In this document: piece after piece, positions 47,948 to 56,580 of the stretch
Layout of the letters: each line of letters opens with the position of its first letter
How positions within the stretch are numbered: position 1 is the stretch's first letter
NCBI RefSeq assembly: GCF_004912145.1
Contig: NZ_STGT01000003.1
Location: forward strand, 682,001-746,000
Length of the DNA: 64,000 bases
From: Peteryoungia rhizophila
GTDB lineage: Bacteria; Pseudomonadota; Alphaproteobacteria; Rhizobiales; Rhizobiaceae
Reading direction: 5' to 3'
Notes under the pieces: model-generated
The model's input: the letters and a program-made list of their open reading frames with translations, nothing else
Told to the model about the DNA's origin: nothing
The model's database searches: none
Translations under genes and position numbers: made by a program

Positions 47948-48139
47948 GCCAGGGGGTGACGGCTGAAGCAGCCCAGGAGACACCCAGCCCGTCTCACTGA
48001 CCGCCCCGAGGAATCGCCTGGTTGTGGAACGGCGGGAAACGTCAAAAAATCCGGCAGGTCTCGAGCACGCTTTGGCGCTTGAGCCGAGCCCCGAAGAGGA
48101 AGGGGCTTCAGGCGCCCTTCCCATGCCCGGACGCCATGA

Positions 48140-48616
48140 TCAGCCCGTCTTCAGGATGCGCTGCTTCTGGCGGTTCCAGTCGCGTTCTTTCTCGGTCTCG
48201 CGCTTGTCGTGCAGCTTCTTGCCCTTGGCGAGCGCCAGCTCCAGCTTCGCCCGGCCCTTCTCGTTGAAATAGATCTTGAGCGGCACCAGCGTCATGCCCT
48301 CGCGGTTGATCGAGACGCGCAGACGGTTGATCTCGCGCTTCGACAGCAACAGTTTTCGACGCCGACGCGGCTCGTGGTTGAAACGGTTCGCCTGCAGATA
48401 TTCCGGCAGATGCGAATTGATCAGCCAGATCTCCTCGCCCTCATCCGAGGCATAGGATTCGGCAATATTGGCCTTGCCCTCGCGCAACGACTTGACCTCC
48501 GTGCCGGTCAGCATGATGCCGGCCTCGAAGGTGTCGATGATCTCATAGTTGAAGCGCGCCTTGCGGTTTTCCGCGACGATCTTGTTGACGGTGCGCTGCG
48601 AGCCTTTGGGGGCCAT
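48140..48616 (-). CDS. smpB: SsrA-binding protein SmpB
   Basis: Partner of tmRNA in ribosome rescue. The 158 residues show [35 protein letters not shown], the loop [13 protein letters not shown] and [20 protein letters not shown], all typical, with a basic tail ending RILKTG. The first 10 codons and about 110 bases upstream are repeated at 49358-49496. Usually smpB lies next to dapA. Here 3.7 kb of other DNA intervenes. Confidence 0.97.
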   Translation of the reverse strand: MAPKGSQRTVNKIVAENRKARFNYEIIDTFEAGIMLTGTEVKSLREGKANIAESYASDEGEEIWLINSHLPEYLQANRFNHEPRRRRKLLLSKREINRLRVSINREGMTLVPLKIYFNEKGRAKLELALAKGKKLHDKRETEKERDWNRQKQRILKTG

Positions 48617-48725
48617 GGTCTAATCTTCCGTTTCGCCCGGGATTTTGTCGTAGATCGCCTGCGCCCGGGCGGGGCGTGGCTGTTGTCATGGATATGTAAT
48701 GGAGGATGGGGGGGAAATAAAGGTG
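48587..48725. repeat. direct repeat copy A: smpB 5' end and leader
   Basis: This 139-bp segment covers the first codons of smpB, its start and its upstream leader. It matches 49358-49496 over its whole length, about four positions in five by eye, with shared blocks such as TTCCGTTTCGCC, GATTTTGTCGT and TGGAGGATGGGGGG. Copy A holds the intact smpB start. Confidence 0.8.
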
Positions 48726-48941
48726 GATGAGGATTAGCGCGCGGGACAGCGCGTGCGATGGGGATCGACATCTGGCATCGGATGGATCTGCACACCCGCA
48801 TTCGACCGGCATCGCAGCATTGTCCGATGGCCAAAAACCGCTTTTGGGGGGACGTCACGACCGTCATCATTTCCGTCGACTTTCCCGAAGGACAGTGCAA
48901 GAAGTGGCGGCATCCTACTCACATTGATCTGAGGACTGACC

Positions 48942-49286
48942 ATGACTCTCAATCGCGCTCGTCTCGGCCTGTTTGCAATTGCTTTCGCAGTTGCCGGTAA
49001 CGGGATGGTGTCTACTGCCGCCCACGCCAACGAATTCTCGTTCACGGCCACCAACTCGACCAGCACAGCTATTACCGAAATATTGGTGTCGGAAAACAAG
49101 AGTGACTGGGGTTATTTCGACATCGGAAGCGGCATCAAGCCGGGTTCGACTGTCGATCTCGTCTGGGATCAGAGCACAAATGGCGAAAGCTGCGCGCAAT
49201 GGGTCAAGGCTACGTTTGCCGACGGCAGCGAGTCGGAACCTGCGCAATTCGATTTCTGCGAAAGTGGACTTGAGCTCGACTTCTGA
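48942..49286 (+). CDS. small secreted protein with two cysteines (114 aa)
   Basis: A signal peptide (about 1-29, ending STAAHA) precedes a mature domain of 85 residues: EFSFTATNSTSTAITEILVS, SDWGYFDIGSGIKPGSTVDLVW, then Cys in NGESCAQWVKATFADGSE and Cys in FDFCESGLEL. The two cysteines could form a disulphide in the periplasm or outside the cell. A pattern of the type N-x-T-x-x-x-I-x-x-(L/I)-x-V-S ... W ... C ... F-x-D-G ... (D/V)xC is seen in small secreted proteins of several proteobacteria and cyanobacteria. No function is known. GAGGA is seven bases from the start. It lies between the two direct repeats. Confidence 0.78.
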   Translation: MTLNRARLGLFAIAFAVAGNGMVSTAAHANEFSFTATNSTSTAITEILVSENKSDWGYFDIGSGIKPGSTVDLVWDQSTNGESCAQWVKATFADGSESEPAQFDFCESGLELDF

Positions 49287-49315
49287 TCGGTTCTCAGTCA
49301 ACGCATGTTGCAAGC

Positions 49316-49350
49316 GGCAGGTTACCTTTGGTGACCTGCCGTTTTCTTTT
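49316..49350 (+). terminator. terminator after the small secreted protein
   Basis: GGCAGGTTACC pairs with GGTGACCTGCC (one mismatch) around TTT, followed by GTTTTCTTTT. It is 30 bases after the stop codon and eight bases before repeat copy B. Confidence 0.85.
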
Positions 49351-49357
49351 GCGGCGC

Positions 49358-49496
49358 GACGGTGCGCGGTGGGCCTCTGGGGGTGATGGTCAGATTTTCC
49401 GTTTCGCCTGGATTTTGTCGTGGGGCGCCTGCGACTGGCCCGGGGCGTGGCGGCTGTCATGCGTCTGGAATGGAGGATGGGGGGGGAATAAAGTTG
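49358..49496. repeat. direct repeat copy B: decayed smpB 5' end and leader
   Basis: The same 139-bp length and order as 48587-48725, but the smpB start codon has become ATC on the minus strand and the codons beyond have drifted. It therefore looks like the older or non-functional copy. It ends 80 bases before the 3' end of the KAP NTPase gene. Confidence 0.78.
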
Positions 49497-49576
49497 GGGC
49501 GTGGGTTGGTGGTGGCCCCGGAGGAGGTGGATACGGAGCTTCCGCAGCGGGCGGGATCAGCTACCGATCGGCTGCC

Positions 49577-51859
49577 TCAACCATAACCTCCGTCTACTTC
49601 CATCGCTTCAGACTGTTCCTCTACTGCTCGCCGGAGGGCGTCTAGGAGTCTAACGGCCCACAGGCGGTCGTATTCATTTCCGCTATCAGCAATGCTGGAC
49701 GCCCAACTTTCCATAGCGACTCTATCCCAGCGTTCACTGAGCCAAGTACCAATTACGTAATAGTCTCCATCGGTTGAGCTTATCCCCGATAACACGCTCT
49801 TCGCGACACCAGAGAAACTAACTCCCAGCTTGATCGCGCTGTTGATCGCCTCTGTAGGCTCATATTCCCCAGACAATAACGTCCAGATCATGACTATACT
49901 TTTTGGCGAAGCAGACTTGAACAGGTTTCCGCTGAACGCAGCGGCTTTGATTTCGGAAAGAGATGCATCTACAAGAGTTTCGTACGCCTGCTGGTTTTCC
50001 TGTAGCGAGTTGTACATGCGAAGAAAGGCCGCAGAGGCAAGGGAGATGTCGTCTGCCATTCGAAAACAGGAGACAAGCCCATTGCAACGCTCCGCAACAC
50101 CTAACCGATTGAAACCCGCAACGAAGATCGAAACAAGCCTATCCTCATTTGTGCGGGCGAATGGCGACGTTCCAGATCGATCCTCAAGACCGATCAACCT
50201 CGATGAAATGGAGTTTAACGCCACAATCCATCCGGTTGTTATTTTGCGTTCCGCGTAGTATTCCTTTAAATCTTCTAGAAATGCCGCGCGCGCCAGTGCT
50301 CCATACTTTTGCCTCTCAGTTTCAATTAGGAGTGAAGCCAGTTCGTCCTCAGGCGAATCCGATTGCAGTAGTTCCCGGACGCGGTCTTTGCTAAGATACA
50401 CTTGGGTTTCAGAAGCCTCGAAGTATCCGTCCGCGAAGTCTCTGATGTGAAGTCTCTTCCGTATTCGGGCGTCCTGCCCAGAGGGACCGATCTCTTTGAA
50501 TTCTTGGGCTGCAGCAGGGAATAATACCGAGAGCGCCGCCCTCCTCACCACTGTCGCCTCAACCCTATCAGCCTTAAGAGACTGACTGATGGCGTCCGGA
50601 GTCGCGGACCTACCCGCGCAAAGCAACTGAAGGTTGCTTCGTATCCAAGTATAGAGCGGCGGATCTTTTGACTGAACAATTTCCAGAATGAACAAGTCTA
50701 CTGGATCGGTCTGATTACGAAGCCATTCGTATGAGCGGTTTATCCACTGCCCGCATCGCAGTGCATCGCGTGGAGTTTTGATGTATCGCCAGCCTACTCG
50801 ATCCATCGCTTCCCGGAGGCCATCGATCACTGTGTGAGTGGAGTCCTCAAGCAAGGGCTCTATAGACGCTGACAACATCGCTGCAAGTGAATCGCCTGAG
50901 AGCAGTGGCAAACGTCGACGATATTGGATGATTTTTTCTAAGTAACTGTCTCCGTCTACCTGCAACGTTGTGTGAATGTGGTTGGCGAGAATCTGCGGTT
51001 CATAGCTCATAAGGTAAATGACATGGGGAAGATTACCGAGGCTCTTAACCAGTCCGACCATCTCCGTAGCTTCTTTGGGATTGAGTCGATCCAAGTCATC
51101 TATGACAACGACGATCCTTCGCCCCTTTAATTTCCGAAGAGAAGCCTCTAGCGCGTTCTTTCCCTCTTCCAGACTTTGAGGTCTTTTTCTGAGGATAGAA
51201 GATAAGAAAGCTCGGACCACACCATCTGAGCCTGGCAACACTGCTTGGGCAGCAGCTCCGGCGAGAGGTGCAAGCTTTTCAATAATTTGCGAGTAGTCAG
51301 CAAATGCCTGCTCAACGTCAGTACCAAATTTAGATCCTATCGCCTTCACCAGTTCCGTAATGAAGACAGTGGAGAGCGCGGCTGTATCCGGAATTAGCCA
51401 TGGTCTAAAGTGAACGACGAGGCACTTCGGATCGTTGTGTGATCGCAGCCTGAGACGAAAATAGCGGTAGAGTTGGCGTTCCAAATCTTTGTTGCCAGCG
51501 GCTTCTGCGGTGATCTGCCGACGAAAGTGATCCGGGTGCACATAGTTTAAATGATCTGGCAGGTGACTAAACTCGGCGATACGCTCGAAGCGCATCGCCA
51601 AATCATCCAAAACGGTTTGGGTATAAACTTTATCCGCGTCACCGTGGAATATCGCACAACGTGAGTACTCCTCGAGCTCCAGATGAAGCAAGCGATGAAG
51701 GATCATGTTCATCACACTGCTTTTGCCCGCGCCCCATTCCCCTTCTAGTCCGAAGACATAACCTTCGCTGGGCTCAGTCATGGTCCATATCTGCCTAGCG
51801 AGCGAATCCGCAAAGCGCACACGCCCAAGACGATCAGCTGAAGGATGCCTTACGACCAT
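49577..51859 (-). CDS. KAP-family P-loop NTPase
   Basis: The 760-residue protein has Walker A GEWGAGKS (40-47) and, about 200 residues later, Walker B VVVIDDLDRL with the Lys/Arg-rich lead KGRR. This large insert between the two motifs is the mark of KAP NTPases. The first 60 residues (RLGRVRFADSLARQIW ... GYVFGLEGEWG) and QYRRRLPLL are also family-like. The 3' half is helical with no recognised effector. Codon use is less biased and the DNA more A+T-rich than around it, which suggests transfer. Known KAP proteins include phage-exclusion PifA and QatA of the Qat defence system, but no partner genes are present. Confidence 0.9.
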   Translation of the reverse strand: MVVRHPSADRLGRVRFADSLARQIWTMTEPSEGYVFGLEGEWGAGKSSVMNMILHRLLHLELEEYSRCAIFHGDADKVYTQTVLDDLAMRFERIAEFSHLPDHLNYVHPDHFRRQITAEAAGNKDLERQLYRYFRLRLRSHNDPKCLVVHFRPWLIPDTAALSTVFITELVKAIGSKFGTDVEQAFADYSQIIEKLAPLAGAAAQAVLPGSDGVVRAFLSSILRKRPQSLEEGKNALEASLRKLKGRRIVVVIDDLDRLNPKEATEMVGLVKSLGNLPHVIYLMSYEPQILANHIHTTLQVDGDSYLEKIIQYRRRLPLLSGDSLAAMLSASIEPLLEDSTHTVIDGLREAMDRVGWRYIKTPRDALRCGQWINRSYEWLRNQTDPVDLFILEIVQSKDPPLYTWIRSNLQLLCAGRSATPDAISQSLKADRVEATVVRRAALSVLFPAAAQEFKEIGPSGQDARIRKRLHIRDFADGYFEASETQVYLSKDRVRELLQSDSPEDELASLLIETERQKYGALARAAFLEDLKEYYAERKITTGWIVALNSISSRLIGLEDRSGTSPFARTNEDRLVSIFVAGFNRLGVAERCNGLVSCFRMADDISLASAAFLRMYNSLQENQQAYETLVDASLSEIKAAAFSGNLFKSASPKSIVMIWTLLSGEYEPTEAINSAIKLGVSFSGVAKSVLSGISSTDGDYYVIGTWLSERWDRVAMESWASSIADSGNEYDRLWAVRLLDALRRAVEEQSEAMEVDGGYG

Positions 51860-52290
51860 ACTTTAGAGCTCCTCACGAATACAGTTCTCCCTCCCTTTTC
51901 GACGCGCATCGGGCAGTTCGCCTATCGTCGCGCGTGCAATCTTCTTCAGGTTCTTAAATCTCCATCAAGCATCACGATCACTGCACGCTCAGCACTAATT
52001 CCAGTTTTTACCATGATTTGAAAGACAGCCGGTGGTGGAGGCAACACCTCAACAACAATTTCGAGGGGTATAAACGTGTGTAGGAGCAATTCTGGCCGCA
52101 GCCTGCGTCAGCCTCCATGGTGCAGAGCCCGCCTGGCTATATGCCTGCGGCGCCCTTGCCGTTCCCATCAGAAAACATGTTATCTTGAGGTTGACGTTCC
52201 AGTACGGAATGGGACAGTCGGCTGTGCCACGCGCCTCCTTAAGGCCAAAAGTGCGCTTTGGTCGGGAGATGCGACGACGACATGCCCCCA
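51860..52290. other. gene-poor spacer between KAP NTPase and dapA
   Basis: This stretch of 431 bases holds no ORF with a plausible start, no tRNA and no transposase. The KAP promoter must lie in it. The first half is more A+T-rich and shares the character of the island. The second half, from about 52080, looks like ordinary chromosomal DNA, so the right edge of the insertion may be near there. No direct repeat matching the smpB copies is seen. Confidence 0.5.
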
Positions 52291-52318
52291 AACAAAAAGG
52301 CCGGCGTCTCCGCCGGCC
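52291..52318 (-). terminator. terminator after dapA
   Basis: On the minus strand GGCCGGCG-GAGA-CGCCGGCC is followed by TTTTTGTTT, 14 bases past the dapA stop. Confidence 0.9.
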
Positions 52319-52331
52319 TCCCCTCATCCCC

Positions 52332-53216
52332 TCAATTCACCAGTCCCGCATGCTTCAGCGCCGCGTCGATCGCGGCTTCCGTCGAAGCCTCCAGCGTTGC
52401 CATCAGCGGCAGACGGACGGTGCGGTTCATGCCGCGGGTGCGGCTCAGCGCATATTTCGCGCCGCAGAGGCCGGGCTCCAGGAAGATCGCCTTGTGCAGC
52501 GGCATCAGGCGGTCCTGATATTCCAGCGCCTTGGCGTAATCGCCAGCCAGGGTGGCTGCCTGGAATTCGGCCGAGAGGCGCGGGGCGACATTGGCGGTGA
52601 CGGAGATGCAGCCGGTGCCGCCATGGGCGTTGAAGCCCAGCGCCGTTGCATCCTCACCCGAGAGCTGGACGAAATCCGGACCACAGGTGATGCGCTGTTC
52701 GGAGACGCGCTCGATCTTGCCGGTCGCATCCTTGACGCCGACGATGTTCTTGTGGGCTTTCGCGAGCGCCCCCATCGTCTCCGGCGACATGTCGATCACC
52801 GAGCGGCCGGGGATGTTGTAGATGATGATCGGCAGCGAGACGGCCTCGGCGATCGCCTTGTAATGGGCGATCAGGCCCTTCTGGGTCGGCTTGTTGTAAT
52901 AGGGGGTGACGACGAGCAGCGCGTCTGCGCCGACGGCTTCGGCATGCTGGGCAAGCTCGATCGCTTCCAGCGTGTTGTTGGAGCCGGCGCCGGCAATCAC
53001 GGGCACGCGCTTGGCGGCCACTTCGACGCAGAGTTCGACCACGCGCTTGTGTTCGTCATGCGAGAGCGTCGGCGATTCCCCCGTCGTGCCGACGGGCACG
53101 AGGCCGGAGGAGCCTTCGGAAATCTGCCATTCCACATGGGCGGCAAAGGCTTGCTCGTCGACGGCGCCCTGATCTGTGAACGGCGTGACGAGTGCGGGAA
53201 TGGATCCCTGATACAT
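52332..53216 (-). CDS. dapA: 4-hydroxy-tetrahydrodipicolinate synthase
   Basis: Condenses pyruvate and aspartate semialdehyde on the lysine/diaminopimelate route. The 294 residues show [28 protein letters not shown], the catalytic tyrosine in [25 protein letters not shown] and the Schiff-base lysine in [12 protein letters not shown]. The start [11 protein letters not shown] has GGGAG eight bases upstream. A longer reading into the slt spacer is rejected. It is divergent from slt. Confidence 0.97.
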   Translation of the reverse strand: MYQGSIPALVTPFTDQGAVDEQAFAAHVEWQISEGSSGLVPVGTTGESPTLSHDEHKRVVELCVEVAAKRVPVIAGAGSNNTLEAIELAQHAEAVGADALLVVTPYYNKPTQKGLIAHYKAIAEAVSLPIIIYNIPGRSVIDMSPETMGALAKAHKNIVGVKDATGKIERVSEQRITCGPDFVQLSGEDATALGFNAHGGTGCISVTANVAPRLSAEFQAATLAGDYAKALEYQDRLMPLHKAIFLEPGLCGAKYALSRTRGMNRTVRLPLMATLEASTEAAIDAALKHAGLVN

Positions 53217-53436
53217 GCAATGAACTCCCCGGGGCCGAGATCCACGCTTCGGCCGCATTCTGAACCTAAATCGGGGGCACATTACTTCGCACCTTCGGGT
53301 GCGACAAGCGCATGCAAGGGAGATTTGTGACGGTTTTCCGAGGCTTCCCTCCAGAGATTGTGATCGGTCCTGTCAAGGCTTTGTTAACCACGTTCTCCGC
53401 CTACTGGCGGCGTTGTGTTATGGTTGCGGTGTGTGG

Positions 53437-55506
53437 ATGAAGACGACCTTTCTCAGAGCTTCTGTTTTCGGCCTCGGCCTTGCCGTGCTGTCGCTCCCGG
53501 CGCATGGCCAAGAACCCGCCACCGTTCCCGTGCCTGCCATGAAGCCGCTCGGCTTTGCGCCGACCAGGGCCACGCCCCCTTCTTTTGAAACGACAGGCGC
53601 CATTCCGCGCGGTGACCGGCTGGCGGCCGTCAATCCGCAGCTGAAGGCCGGGCTCGATGCGCTGTCCGATCGCGACGGCGCGGAAGCCATCGCCATCCGT
53701 AATCGCATGCCAGACAGCCTCGACCGGCACATGCTCACGTGGTCGATCGCCATGTCGGGTCTGCGCGACGTGCCCGCGACCGAGATCGCCGGCGCCCAGC
53801 GGCAGCTTAACGGCTGGCCGGGGCTCAAATCCTTCCGGGCGAATTCGGAAAAAGCGCTGTTCCGCGAAAACCCGGCGCCATCCGCCGTGCTCGCCGCCTT
53901 TGGTGACACGGCGCCCGAGACCACCGAAGGCACGATGCTGCTCGCGCGCGCGCATCTCGCCTCGGGTGACAAGGCGAAGGCGACAAGCCTGATCCGCACA
54001 CTCTGGCACGGCGATGCGCTGGATGTGGCGACGGAAGACCGCGTGATGTCGGAGTTTTCCGGCTTGCTCTCGACCGCCGACCACCGCTCGCGCATGGACT
54101 ATCTGATGTATCGCGAGCGGGCATCTCAGGCGAAGCGGTTTTCGACGCTCGGCGAAGCGCAATCGCTCTACAAGGCCTGGGCGGGGCTCATCTCGCGCGC
54201 GAAGAATATCGATACGCTGATCGCGGGCGTGGATAAATCCTGGTCGAAGGACCCGGCCCTGCTCTTCATTCGCATCGAGAACCTGCGCCGCCAGCAGAAA
54301 TTCGAGGAGGGGGCGAAGCTTCTCGACCAGATGCCGCGGGAGCGGGACAGAATCGTCAACGGACGGGCCTGGTGGGACGAACAGCGCATCATCGCGCGCG
54401 GGCTGGCCGATCTCGGACAGTATCGCGAGGCCTATCGGATCGTCTCGGCCCATGTGGCGACCGAGGCGACCGATATCGCCGATGCCGAATTCCATGCCGG
54501 CTGGTATGCGCTGCGCGCGCTCAACGATCCCAAGACCGCGAGCCGGCATTTCGCCCGCATACTAGAGGTCTCGAATCGCCCGCTTTCGGCAAGCCGCGCC
54601 TGGTATTGGCTCGGCCGCGCTTCGGAAGCGGCTGATGACGGCAAGGCAGCTGAGCATTTCGCCCGCGCAGCCGAGCATTCCAGCACCTTCTACGGCCAAC
54701 TGGCCGCCGCCCGCATCGACAAGACCGGCATCGAGATCCCCTATCCGCACCCGAGCAGCGCGGATCGTCAGCGTTTCGAAGGGCGCGAGGCGATCCAGGC
54801 GATCGCCCGCTACGAGGCGGCCGGTCATGGCTGGCGGGCCCAGAGCCTCTACCGGGCGCTGGCCGATCAGCTGGACAGTCCCGGCGAACTCGCGCTCTTG
54901 AGCGCCCGGGCGGAAAAGTCCGAGGGCGGACATCAGTTGTCGCTACAGATCGGCAAGACGGCTTATGCGCGCGGCATCGATGTGCCGGCGCTCGCCTTCC
55001 CCGTCGGCGTCATTCCGTCGTCCGCCAATATCGCCGGCTCCGGCAAGGCGCTCGCCTATGCGATCGCCCGGCAGGAAAGCGCCTTCAACCCGGCCGCCAT
55101 TTCGCCGGCGGATGCGCGCGGGCTCTTGCAGCTCCTGCCCTCGACGGCCAGGGGGGTCGCGGCACGCCACGGCATCGCCTATCAGCCGGACAAGCTGACG
55201 CGGGATCCCGGCTTCAACGCCACGCTCGGGGCGCATTACCTCGGCGAGCAGATCGACGCCTTCGGCGGCTCCTATATCCTGACCTTCATCGCCTATAATG
55301 CCGGCCCGCGCAAAGTGCCGGAGTGGATCGAGCGCTACGGCGACCCGCGCGGCAAGTCGATCGACGAAGTGGTCGACTGGATCGAGCGCATCCCCTTCCC
55401 CGAGACGCGCAATTACGTCATGCGGGTGATGGAGAATTATCAGGTCTACAAGAGCCGGCTCGGCCAGAAGACCGATATCGTGCACGACCTGCGCTTCGGG
55501 CGATAG
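53437..55506 (+). CDS. slt: soluble lytic transglycosylase
   Basis: Cleaves peptidoglycan glycan strands in the periplasm. The 689-residue protein has a signal peptide (MKTTFLRASVFGLGLAVL and onward), a long alpha-solenoid U-domain (about 60-500) and a C-terminal SLT domain. Catalytic Glu547 is in IARQESAFNPAAISPADARG, and LLPSTARGVA and FIAYNAGPRKVPEWI follow. The length matches Slt70-type enzymes. It is divergent from dapA with a 220-base spacer. Confidence 0.94.
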   Translation: MKTTFLRASVFGLGLAVLSLPAHGQEPATVPVPAMKPLGFAPTRATPPSFETTGAIPRGDRLAAVNPQLKAGLDALSDRDGAEAIAIRNRMPDSLDRHMLTWSIAMSGLRDVPATEIAGAQRQLNGWPGLKSFRANSEKALFRENPAPSAVLAAFGDTAPETTEGTMLLARAHLASGDKAKATSLIRTLWHGDALDVATEDRVMSEFSGLLSTADHRSRMDYLMYRERASQAKRFSTLGEAQSLYKAWAGLISRAKNIDTLIAGVDKSWSKDPALLFIRIENLRRQQKFEEGAKLLDQMPRERDRIVNGRAWWDEQRIIARGLADLGQYREAYRIVSAHVATEATDIADAEFHAGWYALRALNDPKTASRHFARILEVSNRPLSASRAWYWLGRASEAADDGKAAEHFARAAEHSSTFYGQLAAARIDKTGIEIPYPHPSSADRQRFEGREAIQAIARYEAAGHGWRAQSLYRALADQLDSPGELALLSARAEKSEGGHQLSLQIGKTAYARGIDVPALAFPVGVIPSSANIAGSGKALAYAIARQESAFNPAAISPADARGLLQLLPSTARGVAARHGIAYQPDKLTRDPGFNATLGAHYLGEQIDAFGGSYILTFIAYNAGPRKVPEWIERYGDPRGKSIDEVVDWIERIPFPETRNYVMRVMENYQVYKSRLGQKTDIVHDLRFGR

Positions 55507-55592
55507 CTCGCCCGCCCTCCCCCGATTGATGGATGACCCCGGGCGCAGCCTCGGCTAGGCTCGCATGACATCACCACGCGAGGGAGTGCCGC

Positions 55593-56453
55593 ATGGCCGA
55601 GAGCATCGACCGTTTCATCACCGTTCCGGATGGTTTGAAGCTGCATGTGCGCATTCATGGTGAGGGAAAGCCCGGCATCCCGGTCGTCTGCCTGCCGGGA
55701 CTGACCCGCAATCTGCTCGATTTCGAGGACATCGCCCGCATCCTTGCGGCTCCGCCCTATAACCGGCGGGTCGTCGCGATCTCGTCGCGCGGGCGTGGGC
55801 TCTCCGATCGCGACCCACAGCCCGAGCGCTACACGATCCCGGTGGAAGCCGGAGATGTCATCAGCGTGCTCGATCAGCTGGGCATCGAAAGCGCTGACTT
55901 CATCGGCACCTCGCGCGGCGGGCTCATCCTGCATGTACTGGCGATGACACATCTCGATCGTATCGAGCGGATGGTGCTGAATGATATCGGCCCGGTGCTG
56001 GAGGTTGAGGGGCTGAGACAGATCCAGGGCTATCTCGGGAGCCGGAAGGCGCCGACAAATTTGGCCGAGGCTGCCGGGATCCTGCAGGCCACGCATGGGG
56101 CCGAGTTCCCGGCGCTTGGACATCAAGACTGGGCAGGCATGGCGCAAGCGCTCTATCGGGAGATCGACGGCAGGCTGATGGCTGATTTCGATCCTGATAT
56201 TGCCGAGCAGTTCCGGACAGCGGATCTCAGCAAGGGCTTGCCGGATCTATGTGCACAATTTGCGCTGTTTGCGGAAAAGCCGGTTATGGTGGTGCGCGGC
56301 GAACACTCCCGCCTGCTGTCACGCGAGACGGTGGCGGAGATGGCGCGGCGGCACAGCGGCTGCAAAAGCGTCGAAGCTGAAGGCCAGGGTCATGCGCCGT
56401 TGCTGCATCTCGGCAGTCTCGCGGATGAGATCGGGGCTTTCCTGAAGCGCTGA
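55593..56453 (+). CDS. alpha/beta hydrolase
   Basis: The 286-residue protein has the oxyanion region VVCLPGLTRNLLDFEDIA, RGRGLSDRDP, nucleophile elbow IGTSRGGLI and the final His in AEGQGHAPLLH, so the catalytic triad looks complete. The substrate is unknown. Relatives include bacterial esterases and lactonases. It lies downstream of slt with its own 86-base spacer, and a terminator shared with the porin gene follows. Confidence 0.9.
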   Translation: MAESIDRFITVPDGLKLHVRIHGEGKPGIPVVCLPGLTRNLLDFEDIARILAAPPYNRRVVAISSRGRGLSDRDPQPERYTIPVEAGDVISVLDQLGIESADFIGTSRGGLILHVLAMTHLDRIERMVLNDIGPVLEVEGLRQIQGYLGSRKAPTNLAEAAGILQATHGAEFPALGHQDWAGMAQALYREIDGRLMADFDPDIAEQFRTADLSKGLPDLCAQFALFAEKPVMVVRGEHSRLLSRETVAEMARRHSGCKSVEAEGQGHAPLLHLGSLADEIGAFLKR

Positions 56454-56530
56454 AAGCGGCTTCACAAGCACGCCATTGGCAATACGAAACGGCACAAGCA
56501 GTCTTTGACACCCGCCACCCACTCAAAACG

Positions 56531-56557
56531 GAAAAGCCCGGCACGAGGCCGGGCTTC
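56531..56557. terminator. bidirectional terminator
   Basis: AAGCCCGGC / GCCGGGCTT form a stem around the loop ACGAG, with A's on the left and TT further right. It lies between the convergent hydrolase (+) and porin (-) genes. The minus-strand reading, ending TTTTCCGTTTT, is the better terminator. Confidence 0.8.
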
Positions 56558-56580
56558 CCTTATTCGATCTGGAGATCGAA

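Noticed and set aside
48915..49460. Minus-strand 181-codon ORF across the cassette
   Set aside because: It starts in repeat copy B and only resembles another out-of-frame ORF near smpB because both lie on the direct repeats. The plus-strand secreted protein is far more gene-like.
49577..51859. Qat-type defence system
   Set aside because: The KAP NTPase could be a QatA relative, but no QueC-like QatC, no TatD-like QatD and no QatB candidate adjoin it, so the system name is not supported.
51860..52290. A split tmRNA (ssrA) or integrase remnant near smpB
   Set aside because: I searched by eye for a tag-peptide-like coding run and for an alanine-type acceptor stem, and found neither. No recombinase motifs are present.
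52049..52327. Minus-strand ORF of 92 codons after dapA
   Set aside because: It begins inside the dapA terminator region, is Arg-rich and has no ribosome site.
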